Positions 1 through 5,192 of a stretch of DNA of 5,207 bases are shown here, in pieces. Position 1 is the first letter of the stretch. Each line of letters begins with the position of its first letter. The notes under the pieces are model-generated. The model worked only from the letters and a program-made list of their open reading frames with translations, was not told the DNA's origin and ran no database searches. A program made the translations under genes and the position numbers. The DNA is from Chromatiales bacterium. Lineage in GTDB: Bacteria > Pseudomonadota > Gammaproteobacteria > UBA6429 > Thiohalophilaceae. The stretch is from positions 1 through 5,207 of the forward strand of contig JALTLP010000148.1 in NCBI GenBank assembly GCA_027001895.1. Reading direction: 5' to 3'.

Positions 1-620
1 CATGTGATGTGCTGAATAAAGAAAAGCCATTGCCAGAGACGCGAGCTGAATGGCGTGAATTGCTAAAATGGGGCGATGATTGTGAATCAGGGGTGACTCG
101 CATCGTAAATGCCGATGTCGGTTTTGTTGGTGTTACATATTATTTATTATTAGATTCAAGTTCTCTGGTTTCAGTTGTTTGTAGAACCGGAACGTCTAAT
201 CAAGGTGAAATAGTTTTTCGTCTGGTTAAAACTTCACTGGGGCAACAAGTAGAATTACTAGATTTTCAACAGTTTCGCTTTATTGAGCCGGAGATAGAAC
301 CTGGGCAAGCCGAAGGCTTCTTTGACCCTAATATTGAAGTGCCGCCTGATACAGTTGACTTATTCTATAAATATACCGATAAATTGTTATGGGGTAATTT
401 AACTGTTAACACGGAAAATATGACTATAACAAATCAAAATGTTTTTGCCCAAAGCTGTGGCGAATATACGGTTTATAAATTAGTTCAGGGTAAACCACAA
501 GTAGTTGAGTTTAGGGCCCGTCCTTATTGTCGAGCCTTTTTTGTACCCGTTAAAAAGTGGAAATTATATTCTCAGATCGCTCGTAAAAAGTGGCCATCAG
601 GTCCGGTTCCTGATTATTGA
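1..620 (+). CDS. Hypothetical protein, possibly 5'-truncated by the window edge
   Basis: I do not recognise this protein and assign no function. The frame is open from base 3 to a TGA at 618-620. The first possible in-window start is a GTG at 9, giving 203 residues, but no purine-rich ribosome site can be seen before it and the frame continues to the left edge, so the true start may lie outside. Numbered from that GTG, residues 8-30 look like an amphipathic, Trp-containing N-terminal segment. Residues 93-113 are acidic and proline-rich (EPEIEPG...PNIEVPPD), and the C-terminal 35 residues are basic and aromatic. There are four cysteines (25, 58, 150, 174). No signal peptide, membrane helix or nucleotide-binding motif is visible, so a soluble cytoplasmic protein is the default guess. 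It converges on purT with a 36-base gap. Codon-like third-base use and the length of the frame support a real gene. Confidence 0.7.
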   Translation, partial: CDVLNKEKPLPETRAEWRELLKWGDDCESGVTRIVNADVGFVGVTYYLLLDSSSLVSVVCRTGTSNQGEIVFRLVKTSLGQQVELLDFQQFRFIEPEIEPGQAEGFFDPNIEVPPDTVDLFYKYTDKLLWGNLTVNTENMTITNQNVFAQSCGEYTVYKLVQGKPQVVEFRARPYCRAFFVPVKKWKLYSQIARKKWPSGPVPDY

Positions 621-656
621 TACCGCTAGAGGCCATACTGGATTAATGTAAAATAG

Positions 657-1850
657 TTATTTAGTTGTAACCAGATTTGCTGCTACCTGTGCATTGTTCC
701 GTGCAGTTTGAGTATCCTCTGCATAGGCAAGTGCCACTCCCATTCTTCTTCGGGTAAAGGCTTCGGGTTTGCCAAATAAACGCAAATCGGTTTGTGGAAT
801 GGTCAGGGCTTTTTCAATATCACTAAACTCGATTGCTTTTTTATCCATTCCGCCATAAATAACAGCGCTTGCACCGGCAGACTTTAAGGCGGTAGAAACG
901 GGTAAACCCAGAACGGCGCGGGCATGCAGTTCAAATTCATTCTGGTATTGAGTCATCATGGTCACCATGCCAGTATCATGTGGACGTGGGCTGACTTCAC
1001 TAAAGAAAACATCATCGCCTTTTATAAATAACTCGACACCAAACAAACCCCGGCCACCGAGATTGTCGGTAACGGTTTTGGCAATATGTTTTGCTTTGTT
1101 CAGTGCAGTTGCATTCATCTTTTGGGGTTGCCAGCTTTCAACATAATCGCCTTGTTGTTGAATATGGCCGATAGGTTCGCAGAACGATGTTTGTATTTCA
1201 CCCGTGTTATTTAAAGAACGAACGGTTAGCAAAGTAATTTCATAATCAAAATCGATAATTTGTTCAACGATAATACGGGTAGTGGCAACCCGCGCACCGC
1301 TAATGGCATAGTCCCAGGCTTTCTGAATATCTGCTTCGTTGTGAATGGTTGACTGGCCCTTGCCGGACGATGACATAACGGGTTTAACAATACACGGATA
1401 ACCAATATCATTTTCAATAGCGTTTTTTAGTTCATCATATGATTCAGCAAAGGCATATTTTGAAGTAGTAAGGCCGAGTGTTTCAGCAGCTAAACAACGT
1501 ATTCCTTCACGGTTCATGGTCAGTTGAGTGGCGCGTGCAGTTGGGATAACGGTGGCCAGTTTTTCAGCCTCGATTTCAGCCAGCATATCGGTGGCAATGG
1601 CCTCGATTTCGGGAATAATAAAATCTGGTTTTTCTTTTTCTACCAATGCCTTTAGTTCAGCCGCGTTGGTCATGTCGATAACATAGGCACGGTGAGCTAC
1701 TGGGTGGCCGGGCGCATTTTTATAGCGATCAACGCCAATAACCTCGATGCCTAAGCGTTGCAGTGCGATAATAACTTCTTTGCCCAGTTCACCACAGCCT
1801 AGTAGCATGACTTTTGTTGCCGTTTTTGAAAGTGGGGTACCGATTTTCAT
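657..1850 (-). CDS. purT: Formate-dependent phosphoribosylglycinamide formyltransferase (GAR transformylase 2)
   Basis: PurT makes formyl-GAR from GAR, formate and ATP in the third step of cytoplasmic purine synthesis, without folate, through a formyl-phosphate intermediate. The protein has 397 residues (E. coli PurT has 392) and is collinear with the family. It has an N-terminal Rossmann-like segment with GCGELGKE (18-25), including the GAR-contacting E21 and L22. E81 and the TMNREGIR block (111-118) follow. The ATP-grasp domain has K156 and the SSSGKG loop (160-165). Magnesium ligands are E273 (GVELF) and E285 (SEVSPRPHDTGM), and the C-terminal RRR is at 367-369. Residue roles are transferred from E. 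coli PurT. The ATG at 1850 was chosen because homology begins there. The minus frame stays open to 2138, but that extension has no PurT similarity and would run through the divergent gene. A weak AAGAGA ribosome site lies about 8 bases before the ATG. No PurR-type operator was seen upstream. Confidence 0.97.
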   Translation of the reverse strand: MKIGTPLSKTATKVMLLGCGELGKEVIIALQRLGIEVIGVDRYKNAPGHPVAHRAYVIDMTNAAELKALVEKEKPDFIIPEIEAIATDMLAEIEAEKLATVIPTARATQLTMNREGIRCLAAETLGLTTSKYAFAESYDELKNAIENDIGYPCIVKPVMSSSGKGQSTIHNEADIQKAWDYAISGARVATTRIIVEQIIDFDYEITLLTVRSLNNTGEIQTSFCEPIGHIQQQGDYVESWQPQKMNATALNKAKHIAKTVTDNLGGRGLFGVELFIKGDDVFFSEVSPRPHDTGMVTMMTQYQNEFELHARAVLGLPVSTALKSAGASAVIYGGMDKKAIEFSDIEKALTIPQTDLRLFGKPEAFTRRRMGVALAYAEDTQTARNNAQVAANLVTTK

Positions 1851-1956
1851 TTTGTAGTCTCTTGTTCTGGTATATAGTGGCTTTGAGTTTACTACAATGT
1901 TAAAAAAAATTCCGGTTGAATCAGAATCTTTCAGATTTCTAGTGGTCTGTTTAAAT
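1851..1956. promoter_or_regulatory. Divergent intergenic region between purT and the redox operon
   Basis: These 106 bases separate two divergent starts, so promoters for both are expected here. For purT (minus strand), TATATA at 1871-1876 with TTGTAG at 1892-1897 gives a -10/-35 pair, but the 15-base spacing is short. For the operon (plus strand), TACAAT at 1893-1898 is a possible -10 without a convincing -35. If used, it would start transcription near 1905, which favours translation from the ATG at 1957 over the one at 1897. No clear operator palindrome was found. The assignments are inference from consensus only. Confidence 0.35.
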
Positions 1957-2439
1957 ATGATAAAAATACTTCCCCTTATTGCTGCTATCTTTATTGTAAA
2001 CTCAGCCCTGGCGACTGAATTATACAGTGAGAAATATGACCCTAACCGGGATCCATTTGTGGATGGTCGGGACGCTATCGCACTGGCAAAAAAAACCAAC
2101 CGGCGCATTTTAATTGAGGTAGGGGGCGACTGGTGCAAATGGTGTCATCTGTTGGACAGGTTTATAAAAAGTGACCCACAAATAAAAAAAGCCCTGCATG
2201 AAACTTTCGTGGTTTTAAAAGTGAATGTGAGTGACGAAAATTCAAATGAAAAATTTCTGGCAAGCTTCCCGAAACCGTTGGGTTACCCGCATATGTACAT
2301 TACCGAAAGTGATGGTCGGGTCGTGCATTCACAGGATACAGCCGAGTTTTTAACAAATTTAAAATATTCTAAAAATAAATTTTTGCGATTTTTACAGAAA
2401 TGGAAACTAAAACCCACTAAGGCTATAAAAAATGACTAA
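1957..2439 (+). CDS. Secreted thioredoxin-like protein with CKWC active site
   Basis: This is a thioredoxin-fold protein, probably periplasmic, of 160 residues from the chosen start. Residues 1-19 form a Sec signal peptide (short K-containing start, hydrophobic core, ending NSALA), with likely cleavage after ALA. The mature part has a thioredoxin strand (ILIEVGGDWC, 51-60), the redox pair C60 and C63 in WCKWCH, and a probable cis-proline P111 in GYPHMYI. This resembles the Thioredoxin_7 group (WCxWCH) more than classical WCGPC thioredoxins. An in-frame ATG at 1897 would add 20 residues (MLKKIPVESESFRFLVVCLN). I prefer 1957 because it places the signal peptide at the N-terminus, although neither start has a strong ribosome site. 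The gene overlaps the next one by 8 bases, implying coupled expression. Likely roles are reducing or isomerising disulfides, or relaying electrons, for the downstream oxidoreductase. That link is inferred from gene order only. Confidence 0.85.
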   Translation: MIKILPLIAAIFIVNSALATELYSEKYDPNRDPFVDGRDAIALAKKTNRRILIEVGGDWCKWCHLLDRFIKSDPQIKKALHETFVVLKVNVSDENSNEKFLASFPKPLGYPHMYITESDGRVVHSQDTAEFLTNLKYSKNKFLRFLQKWKLKPTKAIKND

Positions 2440-3148
2440 GCAATTCAGAAATAAATGTAACCGGCAGTCGAAAATAAATCTGCAAGATATTTTATCGCAA
2501 TGGAATTGCGAAGTTCCTGAAGTTGTAAAGCAGAAAAACTTAAAATCAAGACGATTATTTCTGGAACAATCCATAGTGGCGGCAGGTTCAGTTGTTATTT
2601 CTGCCAGGGCAATTGCAAAAACAAAAACGAGTTCTGTCGATCTGAAAAAATTGTCACAACCCTGGCTTACCCTGTCTGAAGTCCAGGAGCATTTATTTCC
2701 GCGCAGCACAGATAAAGATAAGCAAACAGCGAGGCTGTCTGTTTCCCCCGGCGCAAAAGATATTCACGCGATTGAATACTTACAGACAATGCTGAACACG
2801 CCTGATGTAGATGGTGATGAAAAAGAGTTTATTATTAAAGGTGTAGAATGGTTAGACGGTGTGGCAAATGGTATTGCAGGCAAACCGTTTATAAAATTAA
2901 ACAAGGCCAGCCGTGAACAGGTTATAAAAAAAATAAGTGAAAGCAGTGCAGGTGAAAACTGGTTATCAACCCTGTTGCGTTATATCTTTGAAGCGCTGTT
3001 AACCGATCCTGTCTATGGTGGTAATACCAATAAATCTGGCTGGCAATGGCTGGAGCATCAACCGGGTTTTCCGCTCCCACCGGAAAATAAAAAGTACTGG
3101 TTATTACGTAATAGTAAAACAGCTATACAAAGCAGGGGTAAAGTCTGA
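2432..3148 (+). CDS. Gluconate 2-dehydrogenase subunit 3 family protein with Tat signal (small subunit)
   Basis: This 238-residue protein is the likely small partner of the GMC oxidoreductase encoded immediately downstream. Residues 39-45 read SRRLFLE, a good twin-arginine motif (R40, R41). A hydrophobic stretch (SIVAAGSVVISARA) follows, with probable cleavage near residues 60-62 (ARA or AIA). The mature part resembles the gluconate 2-dehydrogenase subunit 3 family: LTLSEVQEHLFPR (80-91), DIHAIEYLQ (110-118), a helical middle, LLTDPVYGGNTNKSGWQWL (189-207) and a PGFPLPPE end. In FAD-glucose and gluconate dehydrogenases this subunit lacks a flavin and exports the catalytic subunit through Tat by hitchhiking. 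I infer the same here. The ATG at 2432 has TAAGG (2418-2422) 9 bases upstream and overlaps the preceding stop. No other ATG, GTG or TTG lies in frame before the RR motif, so the 38-residue n-region is long but appears genuine. Its stop shares one base with the next ATG. Confidence 0.88.
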   Translation: MTKQFRNKCNRQSKINLQDILSQWNCEVPEVVKQKNLKSRRLFLEQSIVAAGSVVISARAIAKTKTSSVDLKKLSQPWLTLSEVQEHLFPRSTDKDKQTARLSVSPGAKDIHAIEYLQTMLNTPDVDGDEKEFIIKGVEWLDGVANGIAGKPFIKLNKASREQVIKKISESSAGENWLSTLLRYIFEALLTDPVYGGNTNKSGWQWLEHQPGFPLPPENKKYWLLRNSKTAIQSRGKV

Positions 3149-4842
3149 TGACGGATTATGATGTTTGCATTATCGGTAGTGGTGCCGGTGGCAGCCCGGT
3201 TGCTTATACACTGGCCGAAGCAGGTTACTCAGTTGTGGTTCTGGAAAAAGGCCCGTGGTTAACCGAAAAGGATTATTTTAAGGACGAGCTGGCCTGTTGT
3301 CGGCGCAGTGTTTATACCCCGCAATTAAAAGATGAACGCCATGTTATCGAAGACTACGATGGCAAAGACGCAAATGGAAATTATAAATGGGCAAGTGAGT
3401 CGACTTATGAGTCAGGCTGGGATTTCTGGAACGGCAATGTGGTGGGTGGATCTTCCAATTTTATGAGTGGTTATTTTTACCGATTAAAACCCGTAGATTT
3501 TAATTTACGTTCCGAGTTTGGGCCGATTGAAGGTGCCAACGTAGTGGACTGGCCGATTCAGTACAGTGACCTGGAGCCCTATTATACAAAAGTCGAATCC
3601 ATTGTTGGGGTGTCGGGACATGCTGTTAAACATAAATTTTCCGAACCGCGTTCAACGCGGGATTTCCCCTATCCTCCAACGGTTGAACACCCGATTACAG
3701 GTTATTTTGATAAAGCGTGTTTCTCACTTGGCTATCAGCCGTTGCAAACACCGCGTGCGGTTTTGCCTTATGCGGTTGGTCAGCGACGCGGTTGTGAGTA
3801 TTCCGGTTATTGCGGCAGTTATGGTTGTTCAACCGGAGCAAAGGGCAGTGCCCGTGCGGCTTTAATTGATAAGGCCATTACAACCGGGCATTGTAAAGTG
3901 ATCCCTTATGCAAAGGTTTACAAGTTACAAAGTGATGACAGGGGTAAGGTGAGCCATGCAAACTATTATGATTACAATAATAATAAACATACGATAAGCG
4001 CTAAAATATTCGTGGTTGCCTGCCATGCAATTGAAACATCTCGTTTGTTACTGGCATCAACGGGCACTAAACATCCGAATGGCCTGGCAAATAATACCAA
4101 TCAGGTGGGTAAGAATCTGGTTTTCTCTGCCGGTGGTTCGGGTACCGGTGAGTTTTTCTATAAAGATATGTCAAAGCAACAGGCCGATGAATTTAAAATT
4201 CGTGGTCCGTTTATAAACCGGGGCTTACAGGACTGGTATGTTATTGATGATAAAAGTTTTGATATACAAAAGGCAAAAGGCGGTACGATAGATTATTTAT
4301 TATCACATCCTAACCCGACAACACGGGCAGATAATCTAAAATGGGATAACAACGACAAGCTGGTCTGGGGTAATACATTAAAGCAAAGACTTAAAGCTGA
4401 GTTTACAGAAAAACAGACTTTCCGATTTGAAGTATTTAACGACTGGCTACCTACAGACGATTGTTTTGTGTCGCTAGATCCAGAAGAAAAAGACAAATGG
4501 GGTTCGGCTGTTGCGAAAGTACGGGTGGGTTACCATGATCACGATTTAAAAGTGGGTAACTATCTGGCTAAAAAAGCAGAAACGGTTCTAAAACAAATGA
4601 ATGCTAAAAACATCAGTAGCAGTGTCAGCGGTTCTCCCCCGGCAAACCTGGTTGCGGGTGGTTGTCGTTTTGGTAAGGATCCGGCAATATCGGTTTTAAA
4701 TGCAGACTGTCAGGCACATGACGCTGAGAATTTGTATGTAACCGATGGCAGCTTTATGCCAACCGGGGGCAGCGTGCCATATACATGGACGATATATGCG
4801 AATGCTTTTCGGGTGGCGGATATTATCAAGCGTAGACTGTAG
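3148..4842 (+). CDS. FAD-dependent GMC-family oxidoreductase (large catalytic subunit)
   Basis: This 564-residue flavoprotein of the glucose-methanol-choline family probably oxidises an alcohol or sugar-like substrate. The FAD dinucleotide fold is clear: CIIGSGAGGSPVAY (7-20) with E33 ending the second strand (VVVLEKG). The GMC signature VVGGSSNFMSGYFYR spans 98-112. VVACHAIETSRLLLAS (289-304) and the C-terminal flavin segment NLYVTDGSFMPTGGSVP (528-544) also fit. C216, C222 and C227 lie in a GC...YCGSYGC...GAKGS block where related dehydrogenases bind an Fe-S cluster. The usual catalytic His and Asn positions appear to be L501 (LVAGGCRFG) and V543 (GSVPYTWTI), which is unusual. There is no signal peptide, so export would rely on the Tat-bearing subunit upstream. 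The ATG at 3148 overlaps that gene's stop by one base and has AGGGG (3134-3138) 9 bases upstream. Substrate and electron acceptor are unknown, and no cytochrome c gene follows. Confidence 0.93.
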   Translation: MTDYDVCIIGSGAGGSPVAYTLAEAGYSVVVLEKGPWLTEKDYFKDELACCRRSVYTPQLKDERHVIEDYDGKDANGNYKWASESTYESGWDFWNGNVVGGSSNFMSGYFYRLKPVDFNLRSEFGPIEGANVVDWPIQYSDLEPYYTKVESIVGVSGHAVKHKFSEPRSTRDFPYPPTVEHPITGYFDKACFSLGYQPLQTPRAVLPYAVGQRRGCEYSGYCGSYGCSTGAKGSARAALIDKAITTGHCKVIPYAKVYKLQSDDRGKVSHANYYDYNNNKHTISAKIFVVACHAIETSRLLLASTGTKHPNGLANNTNQVGKNLVFSAGGSGTGEFFYKDMSKQQADEFKIRGPFINRGLQDWYVIDDKSFDIQKAKGGTIDYLLSHPNPTTRADNLKWDNNDKLVWGNTLKQRLKAEFTEKQTFRFEVFNDWLPTDDCFVSLDPEEKDKWGSAVAKVRVGYHDHDLKVGNYLAKKAETVLKQMNAKNISSSVSGSPPANLVAGGCRFGKDPAISVLNADCQAHDAENLYVTDGSFMPTGGSVPYTWTIYANAFRVADIIKRRL

Positions 4843-4864
4843 TTGGGTTGCTGAATTAAACAAG

Positions 4865-4971
4865 TTAACCACGAAGAACACAAAGGACACAAAGAAAAAA
4901 TAAAATTATTTTGGGGCGGGGGAATGGCGATAGACTTCTTTCTTCGTGCCCTTTGTGTTCTTCGTGGTTTA
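4865..4971. repeat. Inverted repeat of the CCACGAAGAACACAAAGG type
   Basis: The left arm begins CCACGAAGAACACAAAGG at 4869, and the same sequence occurs inverted, ending at 4967. The 29-base arms differ at two positions only (A/G at arm positions 19 and 23), and both differences still pair as G-U in RNA. The arm is built from degenerate short units (ACGAAG, ACACAAAGG, ACACAAAG). This composition is familiar from dispersed intergenic repeats in many proteobacterial genomes, which generate spurious peptides such as NHEEHKGHEE. I know no formal name for it and cannot count copies here. Confidence 0.8.
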
Positions 4972-4982
4972 ATCTTTTTTTT
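4869..4982 (+). terminator. Probable Rho-independent-like terminator of the redox operon
   Basis: A long hairpin starts 26 bases after the GMC stop. Arms 4869-4897 and 4939-4967 pair at 27 of 29 positions, around a 41-base loop, and eight consecutive T residues follow at 4975-4982. The arm is far longer than an ordinary intrinsic terminator, and seven bases separate it from the T-run, so it may be a repeat element that doubles as a terminator. No other terminator-like hairpin lies between the stop and this point. Confidence 0.5.
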
Positions 4983-4987
4983 AAAAC

Positions 4988-5028
4988 CGCCAGGACGCAG
5001 GGGACAGGCTCTGCGCGGGAATGACAGT
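4988..5028. repeat. Fragment of a GCGGGAATGACA-type intergenic repeat
   Basis: The end of this stretch, CTGCGCGGGAATGACAG (5011-5027), resembles one half of the common dispersed intergenic palindromes that carry GCGGGAATGACA. A small stem, CGCAG (4996-5000) with CTGCG (5011-5015), is present, but the partner ATTCCCGC half is missing, so it looks like a degenerate or half copy. The call rests on recognition of the motif, not on a copy count. Confidence 0.35.
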
Positions 5029-5046
5029 AGTATTTATATTTGAACA

Positions 5047-5080
5047 AGATTGCCACGTCGCTTACGCTCCTCGCAATGAC
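5047..5080. repeat. AGATTGCCACGTCGC...CTCGCAATGAC dispersed repeat element
   Basis: This 34-base element has short outer inverted ends, ATTGC (5049-5053) and GCAAT (5073-5077), around a CACGTCGCTTACGCTCCTC core. The same arrangement is common as a dispersed intergenic element in proteobacterial genomes, where the opposite strand reads roughly GTCATTGCGAGGAGC. It has no coding potential in context. The copy number in this genome is unknown. Confidence 0.55.
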
Positions 5081-5096
5081 AATAAATAAATTTTTT

Positions 5097-5125
5097 TCGC
5101 TGTGTCGCTGTGTCGCTGTGGTTAA
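5097..5125. repeat. Three tandem TCGCTGTG units ending in GTGGTTAA
   Basis: Three perfect 8-base units lie at 5097-5104, 5105-5112 and 5113-5120. The last unit runs directly into GTGGTTAA (5118-5125). The reverse complement reads TTAACCACAGCGACACAGCG, which has the same TTAACCAC head as the left end of the inverted repeat at 4865. It is preceded by a T-run (5091-5097). Confidence 0.85.
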
Positions 5126-5157
5126 TTATTTTTAATATTATTAAACAAACGTAAACA

Positions 5158-5192
5158 CCCTCCCCCTATCCCCCTCCCGTAAAGGGAGGGGG
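5158..5192. repeat. C-rich/G-rich hairpin element with a minus-strand G-quadruplex motif
   Basis: CCCCCTCCC (5170-5178) and GGGAGGGGG (5184-5192) form a perfect 9-base-pair stem with a GTAAA loop. Just upstream, CCCTCCCCC (5158-5166) is a second C-rich block that could compete for the same G-rich arm. Read on the minus strand, 5178-5158 has four G-tracts with 1-3-base linkers, fitting the standard G-quadruplex pattern. The sequence resembles a frequent intergenic repeat of many bacterial genomes. The hairpin could also act in transcription termination, but on the plus strand it is followed by A-rich rather than T-rich sequence. Confidence 0.7.

Noticed and set aside
596..614. ATCAGG/CCTGAT hairpin at the end of gene 1 as a terminator
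   Set aside because: The stem is only 6 base pairs, it lies inside the coding region, and no T-run follows on either strand.
1851..1956. A PurR operator controlling purT
   Set aside because: No sequence resembling ACGCAAACGTTTTCGT was found in the gap on either strand.
1851..2138. A 96-residue N-terminal extension of PurT on the minus strand
   Set aside because: It is only open frame. It has no PurT similarity, the protein family begins at the ATG at 1850, and the extension runs antisense through the signal peptide and active-site region of the thioredoxin-like gene.
2407..2709. A 100-residue minus-strand open frame across the thioredoxin-like/small-subunit junction
   Set aside because: It lies antisense to two well-supported genes, has no recognisable domain, and its composition follows from the opposite strand.
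3566..4216. Out-of-frame plus-strand open frames inside the GMC gene (3566-3865 and 4016-4216)
   Set aside because: Both are fully inside a convincing GMC reading frame and encode arginine-rich or random-looking peptides without ribosome sites.
4696..5056. Small minus-strand proteins over the GMC end and the repeat tail
   Set aside because: Segments such as NHEEHKGHEE and FLCVLCVLRG are direct translations of the inverted repeat, a typical source of false gene calls. No ribosome site or family match is visible.
4865..5125. A complete miniature transposon (MITE) bounded by TTAACCAC ends
   Set aside because: The ends match over 8 bases only, no target-site duplication is evident, and copy number is unknown. 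It is kept as an observation, not annotated as a mobile element.
4865..5192. A CRISPR array
   Set aside because: The repeats are of different types, one pair is inverted, the tandem has no spacers, and no cas gene is present.
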